From the NCBI RefSeq assembly GCF_003402415.2, contig NZ_AP036014.1:1426001-1490000 (forward strand): a stretch of DNA of 64,000 nucleotides, given 5' to 3'. Each line of letters begins with the position of its first letter. Position 1 is the stretch's first letter. Below, piece by piece: positions 34,521-47,614 of the stretch. The notes beneath the pieces are model-generated. The model was not told the origin of the DNA, did no database searches, and saw nothing but the letters and a program-made list of their open reading frames with translations. The DNA is from Cupidesulfovibrio sp000226255. Its GTDB lineage: Bacteria; Desulfobacterota; Desulfovibrionia; Desulfovibrionales; Desulfovibrionaceae. The position numbers and the translations under genes were made by a program.

Positions 34521-34631
34521 GACAGTTCCTGCGTGCGTCTTGCTGGGGGTGCGACACTGGGTGAAATCCCCCATTCGCACATGGGGCGCTCCACGTCTCT
34601 GGCCGCTGCCGGGCAGATTGTCAACCTGCTA

Positions 34632-36290
34632 TCATGAAATCAGTTCGCGAGCCATGGCCTCGCCCTGTCCGCCGCCACCCGCCATGCGGGCCAGCTCCTT
34701 GCGGATGTCCTCGCCGTCGAGCCTGCGGCACAGGGTGAAGGTGGCGTTGTCCGCCACTTCCTTGCTGACCTGGAAGTGACGGCCCGCGCGGGCGGCCAGC
34801 TGCGGCCAGTGGGTGATCAGGATCACCTGCCTGCGTCCGGCCAGCGCGGCCAGCCGGTCGGAAACGCGGTTCAGCGTAAGTCCGCCCACGCCGGAATCCA
34901 CCTCGTCGAAGATCAGCGTGGCGGCTTCGTCGCGGGCCATCAGCCCCACCACCGCCAGCAGGAAGCGCGAAAGCTCGCCCCCGGAGGCGATGCGATCCAG
35001 CGGTTGCGGGGGCTGGCCGGGGTTGGGCACCCACAGCAGGCGCGCCCTGTCCTCTACGCAGCCGGGCCACGGTTCCTGCGGCGTGAACTCGAAGGCCACG
35101 CGCACGTGTTCGGAAAAACCCAGCCCCGCCAGTTCGCCTTCCAGCGCCTGCGCCAACTGCACGGCGGCCCCGCGGCGGGCGGGGTTCAGCTCCGCCAGCA
35201 CGCCAGACAGGCGTTCCTTCAGGGCCTCTTCCTCGCGCTCAAGGGTGCGCAGATCCAGGCGGCAGGCGTCGAGGAATGATAGGTTTTCCTCTATCTCGCG
35301 GCGCAGGTCCACGATCTCGTCCAGGGTGCGGCGCAACTTGCGCTTGAGCTGGGCCAGTTCGTACAGCCGCTTTTCGATGGACTCCACGTCCATGTCGTCG
35401 TCGCCGGAATTGAACACTGGTGGAGCGGGGCGGCGGCGCAGGCGGCGTTCCAGGTCGGCCAGCCCCTGGCGGAAGGCGGACACGGCGGCCACGTCGTCCG
35501 TCCAGTTGGGCTGGGCGTTGGGGGATGCGTCCGCGCTGTCGCCCGCCGTCGCGCCATGCAGGCGGGCCAGCCCGTCCAGGGCCCGTTCCAGCAGGCCCAG
35601 GGCCTCGGCCACGCCGGGGCCGTCCTCGCCGCGCAGCACGGCCAGGGCGCGTTCCTGCACCTCCTGGGCGGAGGCCACGTCGCGCAGGGCGCGGCGGCGT
35701 TCTTCCAGCCGTTCCTCTTCGCCCGCCTCCGGGGCCACCTTGTCGATCTCGCGCTGCTGGAATTCCAGCACGTCGCGCCGGTCTTCCAGCGAGCGGGCGC
35801 GCGCGGCCAGTTCCTCGCGCCTGGCGGCCACCTCGCGCAGTTCCTTCAGGGCTTCGTCGCGCGCGGCGACAAGGTCTGGCCGGTTCAGGAACTCGTCCAG
35901 CAGCCGGGCCTGAAAGGCGGGCTGGAGCAGCTTCTGCTGGCCGTGCTGGCTGGTGTGCACCACCAGCGATGCGCGCATGTCGCGCACCGCGTCTTGCGAA
36001 CTGAGCCGGTCGTTGATGAACAGGCGGCTGCGGCCCGTGTCGGCCGCCAGTTCGCGGCGCAGCACCATGTCGCCGTCCGGCAGGGCGAACAGGGCCTCCA
36101 CGTGGGCCTTGTCCTTGCCGGGGCGCACCATGTCCGCCGACAGACGGTCGCCGATGAGGAAGTTGAGCGCCTTGAGGATGAAGCTCTTGCCCGCGCCCGT
36201 TTCACCCGTAAGGGCGTTCAGACCGGGGGCGAAGTCCAGTTCCATGTCCTCGATGAGCGCGAGGTCCCGAATGCGCAGGTATTCCAGCAT
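34632..36290 (-). CDS. recN: DNA repair protein RecN
   Basis: RecN is an SMC-like ATPase that gathers double-strand-break ends. The 552-residue protein has Walker A GETGAGKSFILKAL (about 28-41), a long central coiled coil, the signature region ASGGELSRFLLAV near 430-442 and Walker B TLIFDEVDSGVGG near 455. The start ATG at 36290 gives MLEYLRIRDLALIED and lies 13 bases after the stop of the upstream gene with AAGGAC before it. It is the last gene of a minus-strand run that begins with rdgC. Confidence 0.95.
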   Translation of the reverse strand: MLEYLRIRDLALIEDMELDFAPGLNALTGETGAGKSFILKALNFLIGDRLSADMVRPGKDKAHVEALFALPDGDMVLRRELAADTGRSRLFINDRLSSQDAVRDMRASLVVHTSQHGQQKLLQPAFQARLLDEFLNRPDLVAARDEALKELREVAARREELAARARSLEDRRDVLEFQQREIDKVAPEAGEEERLEERRRALRDVASAQEVQERALAVLRGEDGPGVAEALGLLERALDGLARLHGATAGDSADASPNAQPNWTDDVAAVSAFRQGLADLERRLRRRPAPPVFNSGDDDMDVESIEKRLYELAQLKRKLRRTLDEIVDLRREIEENLSFLDACRLDLRTLEREEEALKERLSGVLAELNPARRGAAVQLAQALEGELAGLGFSEHVRVAFEFTPQEPWPGCVEDRARLLWVPNPGQPPQPLDRIASGGELSRFLLAVVGLMARDEAATLIFDEVDSGVGGLTLNRVSDRLAALAGRRQVILITHWPQLAARAGRHFQVSKEVADNATFTLCRRLDGEDIRKELARMAGGGGQGEAMARELIS

Positions 36291-36303
36291 GAGGTGTCCT
36301 TGC

Positions 36304-38070
36304 TCAGGTCCGGCCGCCGTCGTCCGCCGAAGGGGCGATGGTGGCGTCCGGTGCAATGTCGGCTTCGATGTTCGGGGCCGCGACGGAAGATGCGGCGGGC
36401 GGGGGAGTGGAGGGCGCTTCCAGCCCGCGTCGCAGATGCCCGCCGGGGCCGTGCCCGTCCAGCAGCCGCAGAAAGGCCTTGGAGCGGCCTTCGGCGGCGG
36501 CCCTTCGCCCCGCCTCGGCCAGTTCGTGCAGCCCTTCGTCCACGCGGTAGGCGCGCAGGCTGGTCAGGCCGTATTCGGCCTGGGTGCGCCACGGCGCGCC
36601 CGGCTCCAGCGCAAGGCGCGCCAGCATGCCCAGCCTGATGAAGGTGAGCGCCTTGCGGCGTGAAGTCAAGCGTTCAACCCCCCGCATCCATTCAAGGTCG
36701 TCGCCGCAAAAACGGTGGGCCAGCACCAGCATTTCAAAGGCGGCTTCCGGGCAGTGGCGCTGCGGGTCGTAGGTGAAGCCCGGCTGGGCGTCGCGGCCTT
36801 CGCGGCGCAGCAGGTCCGCCCACAGCAGGCAGGCGTGGTAGACCGACTGCGGTTTTTCGGGTTCGCGCAGGCCCCGCGCCTGATGCAGGCGGTACCAGAA
36901 GGGTTTGGCGGCCTTCAGGTCGCCCCGCGTCAGCGCCGCCCCGGCGGCGGCCACGTTGAGGTCCACGTCATGGGCATGGTCCCCCGTGGCCAGCAGGCGG
37001 TCGAGCAGGTCGGCCAGCCCTGGTGTTTCGCGCACCGGGCGCGCCGGTTCCTGTTCCGCCATGGCGCGCAGCCGCGCGGCCACGACGGCCGGTGATTCGG
37101 GCAGGGCGTTCAAGGCGGCGCGCAGCGTATCCGCAGGCATGTTCAGCCCGCCGCTGCGTACCCGGTGCGACAATGTCAGCCACAAGGCTTCCGCGCCCGC
37201 CGGGCCGGTGGCCGCGGTGTCCGGCGCAGTGCCGGGCGCGTCGCCCATGGTGGCCAGCACGGTCGCCGCCCGGTGTGCGGACAGGTGCTGCGCCTGCACC
37301 CGCGCCCACGCGGCACGGCCGATGCGCTCGGCCACATCCGGCTTGCGCAGCAGGAAGCGCAGCTTCTCGGCAAGGTCCAGCCCGTCGGCGTAGACCACCA
37401 TCTCCCGGCCGTCGTCGAACAACGCGTCCTGGTCCGGCCCCACGTCGGGCGTGAGCACGCAGGCCCCGCACGAGGCTCCTTCCGTGAGCCGAAAGTTTAC
37501 TTCGAAACCAATGGATTCATTGGGGATGATCCGGGTGTCGCCATACAGGTGCAGCATTTCGGCAAAGGGCACTCCCTGACGGGGCAGCACCCCGAACCGT
37601 TCACGCAGCAGGTCGGCCATCCAGCCGCGCAGGGGGCGATGCCTGTCCAGCACGCCCACCAGGGAGATGTCGTGGCCGCGCTGTGCGTGGGGATGCCACG
37701 GGCGGGCGTGGCCGGACATGGCCAGGCCCGCCGGGTGCGGGTGGCGCCATTCCGGCGGCAGCGCCTGAAACAGGGAAAGATGGGGGGTGAACACCACGTC
37801 GAACAGCCGCGCGTAATGGCGGTGCCAGTGCATGTTCAGGTGGCTGTCGATGGCCCAGAACGCCTTGCGGCAGGGCAGGTTTTCCAGCCCGGCCAGGATG
37901 GCGCGCACCCCCAGCGTCTCCTGCTGCACCAGCAGGTCCGGGGCAAAGCCGCGCGCATCCAGCAGGGCGGCGATGTCCACGATGCCGCCGGGCGGGTGCA
38001 GGTCCAGCACCTCGTGCCCCATGCGCCGGAATTCGACGGCCAGGTGCGTGCCGACACAGGCGATGCGCAT
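36304..38070 (-). CDS. CgeB-like glycosyltransferase family protein
   Basis: The 588-residue protein begins MRIACVGTHLAVEFRRMGHE, a GT-B N-terminal strand, and has RIIPNESIGFEVNFRLTEGA near 185-204 and CVLTPDVGPDQDALFDDGREMVVY near 208, the CgeB/spore-maturation-type acceptor-donor segment. The C-terminal 300 residues are helical and may be TPR-like. Such proteins modify surface or flagellar structures; the substrate is unknown. It begins four bases after the dppC stop and ends 13 bases before recN. Confidence 0.75.
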   Translation of the reverse strand: MRIACVGTHLAVEFRRMGHEVLDLHPPGGIVDIAALLDARGFAPDLLVQQETLGVRAILAGLENLPCRKAFWAIDSHLNMHWHRHYARLFDVVFTPHLSLFQALPPEWRHPHPAGLAMSGHARPWHPHAQRGHDISLVGVLDRHRPLRGWMADLLRERFGVLPRQGVPFAEMLHLYGDTRIIPNESIGFEVNFRLTEGASCGACVLTPDVGPDQDALFDDGREMVVYADGLDLAEKLRFLLRKPDVAERIGRAAWARVQAQHLSAHRAATVLATMGDAPGTAPDTAATGPAGAEALWLTLSHRVRSGGLNMPADTLRAALNALPESPAVVAARLRAMAEQEPARPVRETPGLADLLDRLLATGDHAHDVDLNVAAAGAALTRGDLKAAKPFWYRLHQARGLREPEKPQSVYHACLLWADLLRREGRDAQPGFTYDPQRHCPEAAFEMLVLAHRFCGDDLEWMRGVERLTSRRKALTFIRLGMLARLALEPGAPWRTQAEYGLTSLRAYRVDEGLHELAEAGRRAAAEGRSKAFLRLLDGHGPGGHLRRGLEAPSTPPPAASSVAAPNIEADIAPDATIAPSADDGGRT

Positions 38071-38074
38071 GGGG

Positions 38075-38929
38075 TTACCGCTTCAGGCGCGGGTCCAGCA
38101 GGTCGCGCAGGCTTTCACCCAGCAGATTGTAGCCGAGCACGGTGAGCAGGATGGCGCACCCCGGAAAGATGGACAGCCACGGGGCTATTTCCAGCACGTC
38201 CTTGCCTTCCAGCAGCATGTTGCCCCAACTGGGCATGGGGGGCTGCACGCCAAGGCCCAGAAAGCTCAGGGCCGATTCCGTCAGGATGGCCCCGGCCACG
38301 CCCAGGGTGGCGGAAACCAGCACCGGGGCCACCGCGTTGGGCAGCACGTGCAGGGCCAGGATGCGCACCGGCCCCGCCCCGGCCAGCCGGGCGGCGGCGA
38401 TGAAGTCGCGCTCGCGCAGGGACAGGGTTTCCGCGCGCACCAGCCGTGCCACGCCCATCCACGAGGTGAGCCCGATCACGGCCATGATGTTCAGCAGGCT
38501 GGGTTCCAGAAAGGCGATGACCGCAAGGATCAGGAAGAACGACGGAAAGCACAGCATGATGTCCACGCAGCGCATGATCAGTTCGTCCGTGAGCCCGCCG
38601 AAGTAGCCCGCCGCCAAGCCGAGGGCGAGGCCGATGGCCACGGATATGCCCACCGAGACAAAGCCCACCCACAGCGAGACGCGCGCGCCGTGCAGCATGC
38701 GCGAGAGCACGTCGCGGCCCAGCGCGTCGGTGCCCAGCGGGTGCGCGCCGGACGGCGGATGCAGGATGGCCGTAAGGTCCAGCGCCGTGGGATCGTGCGG
38801 GGAAATCCACGGGGCCAGCAGGGCCGCCACGGACATCAGGCACACCAGCGAAAGGCCGGCGGCCAGCATGGGGTGTCGCGCCCAGAAAAGCAGCCACTGG
38901 CGGGGGGAGAACAGGGCGGCCGCGTTCAT
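38075..38929 (-). CDS. dppC: Peptide/nickel-type ABC transporter permease (DppC/OppC family)
   Basis: The 284-residue permease has about six membrane helices and the ABC permease EAA loop RAETLSLRERDFIAAARLAGAG (split near 160-181). The N-terminal segment HPLGTDALGRDVLSRMLHGAR near 64-84 is typical of DppC. The start ATG at 38929 overlaps the upstream permease stop in an ATGA, so the two are coupled. Neither a substrate-binding protein nor ATPase genes are beside it, so the rest of the transporter lies elsewhere. Confidence 0.9.
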   Translation of the reverse strand: MNAAALFSPRQWLLFWARHPMLAAGLSLVCLMSVAALLAPWISPHDPTALDLTAILHPPSGAHPLGTDALGRDVLSRMLHGARVSLWVGFVSVGISVAIGLALGLAAGYFGGLTDELIMRCVDIMLCFPSFFLILAVIAFLEPSLLNIMAVIGLTSWMGVARLVRAETLSLRERDFIAAARLAGAGPVRILALHVLPNAVAPVLVSATLGVAGAILTESALSFLGLGVQPPMPSWGNMLLEGKDVLEIAPWLSIFPGCAILLTVLGYNLLGESLRDLLDPRLKR

Positions 38930-40164
38930 GCGCCGCCCCCTGCACCGCCGCTTCCCCCGCTTCCCCCGCCGCCGCCGTCTCCCCCCGTGCCCCCGGTGAG
39001 CCGGATGCGCGGGTCGGCAAGGCCGTAGCACAGGTCTGCCAGCAGGTTACCCACCAGCGTCAGCACTGCGCCCAGCACCAGGTTGCCCATGATCAACGGA
39101 TAGTCGCGGGCCATGACGGCCTGGTAGAACAATTGCCCGAGGCCGGGCAGGGCGTAGATGGATTCGATGATCACGCTGCCGCCGATGAGCCCCGGCAGCG
39201 ACAGTCCCAGGATGGTGATGACCGGCAAGAGCGCGTTGCGCAGCGCATGGCGGAAGATGACGGTGCGCACCGGCAGCCCCTTGGCCCGCGCGGTGAGGAT
39301 GTAGTCCTGCCGCAGCACTTCCAGCATGGAGGCGCGCATGAACCGCGAAAGCCCGGCCAGGCTGCCGAAGGTGTAGATGAAGATGGGCATGGCCAGGTGC
39401 GCCAGGATGTCCCACGCCTTGCCCAAAGGCGACATGGCTGCGTGGTCCAGCGAGGTCAGTCCGGAAATGGGCAGCCATTGCAAGTGGATGCCGAACAGCA
39501 GCATTAGCAGCAAGGCCAGCCAGAAACCCGGCATGGCGAAGCCGATGAACACCAGCACCGTCATGGCCCTGTCGAACAGCCTGCCCTGCCAGTGGGCGGA
39601 GGCCACCCCGATGGGGATGGCGCACAGCAGGGTGAGCACCAGCGAGGCCACGTTCATGCCCACGGTGAGCGGCAGGCGTTCCTTGATCTTGTCCCACACC
39701 GGGCGCGGGTCGCTGGACATGGAATTGCCGAAGTCCAGCCGGGCCAGCCGGCCCAGCCACTGCACGTACTGCACGTGCAGCGGCTTATCCAGCCCGTACA
39801 GGGCCTCCAGGCGCTTGCGCGTCTCGGCCCCGGCCAGCGGGTTCATGGTGGTCTGCATGTCGGTGGGCGAGCCGGGGGCAAGATGGATGACCCAGAAGCT
39901 GATGATGGTGATGCCCCAGAACACGAAGAGCATCCACGCCAGCTTGCGGGCCATGCGGCGCAGCATGGCGGCCATGCGGCCGCCGCCGTGCGCCGTGGCC
40001 CTTGATGGGGAGGCTGCGGTGGAATGTCCAGGCCCGGCGGGCTGTTCCGCGCCAACAGGCTGCCCGGCGGAGGGGAGCCCCCCCCGCGAAGGCCCCGCAT
40101 CGCCCGCCCGGTTTTCTCCGGCGGCGGGCGACGGTGGCGGGGTATCGCGAAGATCGCTGGTCAC
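38926..40164 (-). CDS. dppB: Peptide/nickel-type ABC transporter permease (DppB/OppB family) with extra N- and C-terminal tails
   Basis: The core (about residues 65-390) is DppB-like: LAWMLFVFWGITIISFWVIH, then PLHVQYVQWLGRLARLDFGN and the EAA loop ASMLEVLRQDYILTARAKG. Before it lies a 64-residue Pro/Ala/Gly-rich leader, and after it a Gly-rich tail of about 22 residues. The start GTG at 40164 has AAGGA about 11 bases upstream; an internal start near MAAMLRRMARK would remove the leader. It is followed by dppC with a four-base overlap and preceded, 48 bases away, by the unknown gene after rdgC. Confidence 0.85.
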   Translation of the reverse strand: MTSDLRDTPPPSPAAGENRAGDAGPSRGGLPSAGQPVGAEQPAGPGHSTAASPSRATAHGGGRMAAMLRRMARKLAWMLFVFWGITIISFWVIHLAPGSPTDMQTTMNPLAGAETRKRLEALYGLDKPLHVQYVQWLGRLARLDFGNSMSSDPRPVWDKIKERLPLTVGMNVASLVLTLLCAIPIGVASAHWQGRLFDRAMTVLVFIGFAMPGFWLALLLMLLFGIHLQWLPISGLTSLDHAAMSPLGKAWDILAHLAMPIFIYTFGSLAGLSRFMRASMLEVLRQDYILTARAKGLPVRTVIFRHALRNALLPVITILGLSLPGLIGGSVIIESIYALPGLGQLFYQAVMARDYPLIMGNLVLGAVLTLVGNLLADLCYGLADPRIRLTGGTGGDGGGGGSGGSGGAGGGA

Positions 40165-40212
40165 GTCGTCGATGTCCTTGAAGCCTTGTGGTGGCAGGGC
40201 CTGGGGGTGTTT

Positions 40213-40743
40213 CTACGCCTCGTGCTCCATCCAGCCGCGCAGGTCGCGCACTTCATCGGCCCAGCGGGGCGAAAGGCGCACCTCCATGAACTGGCGGTAC
40301 ACCTCGTCCAGAAAGCCGAGGCAGGTTTCGATGAGGTAGATCTTCTCCAGCAGGCGGGCGTCGGGGTCGTCGTCCTCGCCGTCCTTTTCCACGGTGGGCG
40401 TCTTCAGGCTGTTGAGGGAAAAGTCCTCGGCCCGCAGGCTGACCTGCCAGGAATCGGCCTCGCGCTCGAAGCGCAGCAGGGCGCGGGTCACCTTCTTGCC
40501 GGTGGTCAGGCCCAGGCGCGCCTCGCGCAGGGGGGACATGGAACCGGAAACGGTGGCGGTCTCAAGGCTTTCGCCTTCGCCGCCCTGCACCGAGATGCGC
40601 TGCTCCATGTGCACGCCGAAGGGGCTGCCGTCGGGCATGCGGAAGGAGCCGGGCGCCGTTTCGCTACGGTACCACAGCCAAGTCAGGAATTCCTGGCCCA
40701 GGATCACGTCGGTGGTCTGGCCGAGATAGGGAGTGTCGCTCAT
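40213..40743 (-). CDS. Unknown 176-residue protein in the rdgC operon
   Basis: The start ATG at 40743 has AAGGACAG upstream. The product begins MSDTPYLGQTTDVILGQEFL, is acidic overall (EKDGEDDDPDARLLEKIYL near 120) and has no membrane segment. I do not recognise it. It starts 21 bases after the rdgC stop, so a job linked to RdgC is possible. Its position suggests co-transcription into the peptide permease genes. Confidence 0.7.
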   Translation of the reverse strand: MSDTPYLGQTTDVILGQEFLTWLWYRSETAPGSFRMPDGSPFGVHMEQRISVQGGEGESLETATVSGSMSPLREARLGLTTGKKVTRALLRFEREADSWQVSLRAEDFSLNSLKTPTVEKDGEDDDPDARLLEKIYLIETCLGFLDEVYRQFMEVRLSPRWADEVRDLRGWMEHEA

Positions 40744-40764
40744 TGTCTGTCCTTGTCCGGTGGC

Positions 40765-41382
40765 CTAGCTGGCGAAACGGGTGGGTTCCAGGGCGTCAAG
40801 CCTGGTCATGGCGGCCTCGTCCAGCATGGAGGCGGCCAGCGCGTACGGCGTCATCGGCTCCAGGTGCAGGTCGAAGGTCAGCGTGAAATAGTCGGAGAAC
40901 AGGTCGATCATTTTCGACTGGGTGGAGGCGAAGTAGATGACGCCCGTGTCGATGGCCCACAGCACGTTGAACTCGGCCGGAATGGGCAGGAAGCGCGCCA
41001 TGAGCTTGATGCGCACCTGTTCGCGCAGTTCCTTCTTGCGCTCGCGCGAGACGAACTTCTTGCCCTGCTCCTTGTTGCGGGCCTCTTCCTCGCGCAGGGC
41101 GAGGGCCAGGTGCTTCTTCAGCACGGCAGCCGGAATGCGCCGGGTGTCCTGGCGCAGCGAAAAGGCGATGTACCCGCCCTTTTCGGGCGGCGCGGTGCGC
41201 CATGCCGTGTCGAGCATGTCGTCGAAGCACACCCAGCCCCACGAGCGCTCGTCGGATGTGTTGTCGATATCACGGAAGCAGAACTGCTTCAGCTTGTCGG
41301 GCAGGGTGGGCCAGAGGGTGGCGGGCACCGGGTCCGCGATGCGGAACCGGGTGAAGCTGCTGCTGGCGTTGAGAAAACCCAT
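40765..41382 (-). CDS. rdgC: Recombination-associated protein RdgC, short form
   Basis: RdgC binds double-stranded DNA as a ring and limits RecA action. The 205-residue product matches the family in the core: FSLRQDTRRIPAAVLKKHL near 78-96, EQVRIKLMARFLPIPAEFNV near 122-141 and VIYFASTQSKMIDLF near 149-163. The E. coli protein is about 300 residues, so this version lacks the C-terminal third. The start ATG at 41382 follows GGGAGA. It heads a run of minus-strand genes ending in recN. The rRNA operon lies upstream in the opposite direction. Confidence 0.75.
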   Translation of the reverse strand: MGFLNASSSFTRFRIADPVPATLWPTLPDKLKQFCFRDIDNTSDERSWGWVCFDDMLDTAWRTAPPEKGGYIAFSLRQDTRRIPAAVLKKHLALALREEEARNKEQGKKFVSRERKKELREQVRIKLMARFLPIPAEFNVLWAIDTGVIYFASTQSKMIDLFSDYFTLTFDLHLEPMTPYALAASMLDEAAMTRLDALEPTRFAS

Positions 41383-41906
41383 TGGTGTCTCCCTTGGTTG
41401 CGGATTGGGCACATACCTAGCCTATCTTGCCGTGGCGCGCCACCCCGTGGGCCACGGTGCGCTGGACGGGACGGCGGGTGAAGCGCGGGGAAAGGCGCGG
41501 TGCGGCCATGGTGCCGCAGCGGGGGCGGGGAGGGCATCAATATATGCGCGTGCTGGCGGGTCGGGACAGGCCGGGACAGGCCAGTAACAGGCCGAAGACG
41601 GGCCGGGTGCAGGTTGGGTCAGGGCGGAGCCACGTTGGTGGAAGGCAGGCCGACAGCAATGTTAGTGATGCAGGGCGCATGGCTGACGAAACAGGTGAGG
41701 GGGCAGTGGAGGGCGTCCGGGAGGCTCGATGGGCCGGTGCCAACATGGCGGCAAGAGGGGGGGCGTGGTGGTTTCAGAAGCGACTACGCAGCCAGTCGGT
41801 GCTTTGGCGTCGTCGAAGGGTGCTTTTCCGGGGTGCGAGTGTCGTTTTTTTTGTGATTATTATCAGTTTGTTGTGTTGTGATTTTGGGAAAGTTGAAAAA
41901 ACCGTG
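41383..41906. other. Upstream region between rdgC and the rRNA operon, with AT-rich segment
   Basis: No gene is seen. GGGACAGGCC occurs twice near 41564-41583. From 41845 to 41905 the sequence turns AT-rich with T- and A-runs directly upstream of the first rRNA promoter, as expected for an UP element. Confidence 0.5.
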
Positions 41907-41934
41907 TTGACTTCAGTTGGGTTTCGCGTAGAAA
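41907..41934 (+). promoter_or_regulatory. rRNA operon promoter P1
   Basis: TTGACT at 41907-41912, a 16-base spacer and TAGAAA at 41929-41934 form a sigma-70-type promoter below an AT-rich tract, about 320 bases before the 16S gene. Confidence 0.6.
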
Positions 41935-42042
41935 CCACCTCCGCGCCGAACGGAACCGGCAACGCCTTCTGCAAGGGGGCAGCTCAGGACCGGACGGACA
42001 AAGCGTCAACGCGACCGTCGCGAAAAAAAACGCGAAAGGGTG

Positions 42043-42072
42043 TTGACGGACGGCCCCGAAAGGGGCATAGCT
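42043..42072 (+). promoter_or_regulatory. rRNA operon promoter P2
   Basis: TTGACG at 42043-42048, a 17-base spacer and CATAGC at 42066-42071 form a second promoter. The spacer carries a small CCCCGAAAGGGG hairpin. Tandem promoters are usual for rRNA operons. Confidence 0.65.
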
Positions 42073-42137
42073 GAAAGTCCGCCCGCACGCACAGCGTGCA
42101 CGGCGAAAAGGTTGGGCGCTGGCCCGGCCGACGGTCC

Positions 42138-42181
42138 GCAAAAGACCGCGGTTCTTTGACAAGTAAATAGCGAGTCGGGAA
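42138..42181 (+). promoter_or_regulatory. 16S processing stem, left arm, with boxA-like TTCTTTGA
   Basis: This leader segment pairs with 43813-43857 after the 16S gene: AAGTAAATAGCGAGTCGGGA versus its complement, with few mismatches, and the AAAAGACCG block outside it also pairs. It is the RNase III processing stalk of pre-16S rRNA. The GGTTCTTTGA within it resembles boxA antitermination signals. Confidence 0.8.
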
Positions 42182-42256
42182 GGAATCAGCCTTTACGATT
42201 AGTAATCAATCGTACGGGTGCTCCAATTACGGAGTGTTCGTGCGACTTCAGTTTTT

Positions 42257-43805
<1,549 letters not shown>

Positions 43806-43812
43806 CAGAAAA

Positions 43813-43857
43813 TTCCCGACTCGCTGTTTACTTGCAAGGAACCGGTCTTTTGGCCGT
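43813..43857 (+). promoter_or_regulatory. 16S processing stem, right arm
   Basis: TTCCCGACTCGCTGTTTACT and the following bases are the complement of the leader arm at 42138-42181. Confidence 0.8.
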
Positions 43858-43913
43858 GTGTTCTTTGAAGCAACCGTGAAAGAAGTGTGGGCCGCGCGCC
43901 CATCTTCGCCGAT

Positions 43914-43990
<77 letters not shown>

Positions 43991-44034
43991 TTCAATCAGG
44001 ATGTGCCGCCAACTGGGCACGGCATGAACGGAAC

Positions 44035-44109
44035 GGGGATGTAGTTCAGTGGGAGAACACCTGCCTTGCAAGCAGGGGGTCGTCGGTTCGAATCCGTCCA
44101 TCTCCACCA
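44035..44109 (+). tRNA. tRNA-Ala (TGC)
   Basis: A 75-base tRNA with acceptor GGGGATG/CATCTCC (one G-U pair), anticodon TGC in CTTGCAAG, T-loop GTTCGAATC and encoded CCA. Second tRNA of the rRNA spacer. Confidence 0.97.
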
Positions 44110-44186
44110 CTCCTCATCCCGACCTGCCTTGCCCCGCTGCGCGGGGTTGGCATCCCTAGGGCGCTCCGCGCCGAGGGCTGCTGGCA

Positions 44187-44226
44187 CAAGCAGGGGGTCA
44201 TCGGTTCGATTCCGTTCACCTCCACC
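44187..44226 (+). pseudogene. Remnant of the 3' half of a tRNA-Ala
   Basis: The 40 bases from CAAGCAGGGGGTC to the CCA end match the 3' half of the tRNA-Ala 118 bases upstream with four differences, keeping the T-loop GGTTCGATTCC and CCA. The 5' half is missing; the sequence before it forms two GC-rich hairpins (CCCCGCTGCGCGGGG and a second near 44149-44180). It probably arose by partial duplication or unequal exchange of the spacer. Confidence 0.75.
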
Positions 44227-44350
44227 ATTCGGTTCCGGTTGTTTGATCTTTGACAGTCGCATGTTTGACAGCAGTCACGAGGTATATCTTCGTGGATGTC
44301 ATTCAGGCATGCGCCTGGCTTCACCCCCTCCTTCGGGAAGGGCGTGACGC

Positions 44351-44390
44351 TCTTTGAAAATTGAATAGGGTTGGAAAGGAAGTTCGAAGA

Positions 44391-44397
<7 letters not shown>
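44351..44397 (+). promoter_or_regulatory. 23S processing stem, left arm, with boxA-like GCTCTTTGAAA
   Basis: TTGGAAAGGAAGT and flanking bases pair with CACTTCCTTTCCA after the 23S gene (47326-47348). The GCTCTTTGAAA at 44349-44359 is a boxA-like antitermination element. Confidence 0.75.
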
Positions 44398-47318
<2,921 letters not shown>

Positions 47319-47420
47319 TTCTCTACACTTCCTTTCCACCCTGTTTGATTACATCTTTCGGTCCCGGCCGATGTGGCGGCGCTCAATAGCCAGCCTTGCC
47401 GGACGGTGACCAGAAATTTG

Positions 47421-47536
47421 TGCTGGTGTCCATGGAGGAGGGGGTACACCCGATCCCATTCCGAACTCGGAAGTTAAGCCCTCCATCGCCGATGATACTG
47501 CGTACTCTTGCGTGGGAAAGTAGGCCGATGCCAGCA
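47421..47536 (+). rRNA. rrf: 5S ribosomal RNA
   Basis: The 116-base gene has paired ends TGCTGG/CCAGCA, loop motif CCGATCCCATTCCGAACTCG and AAGTTAAGCCCTCCA. It is the last gene of the rRNA operon. Confidence 0.97.
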
Positions 47537-47584
47537 CTTATTTTCAAAAGGGATGCGACAAACCGCATCCCGACCCATCACGCA

Positions 47585-47614
47585 AAGGCCCCGGTGAGAA
47601 ATCACCGGGGCCTT
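47585..47614 (+). terminator. rRNA operon terminator
   Basis: AAGGCCCCGGTGA and TCACCGGGGCCTT form a 13-bp stem with loop GAAA; the outer A-T pairs form the T-rich side. It lies 49 bases after 5S. Confidence 0.85.

Noticed and set aside
44149..44226. A third complete tRNA in the rRNA spacer
   Set aside because: No acceptor partner, D-arm or proper anticodon stem could be found upstream of the 3' half.
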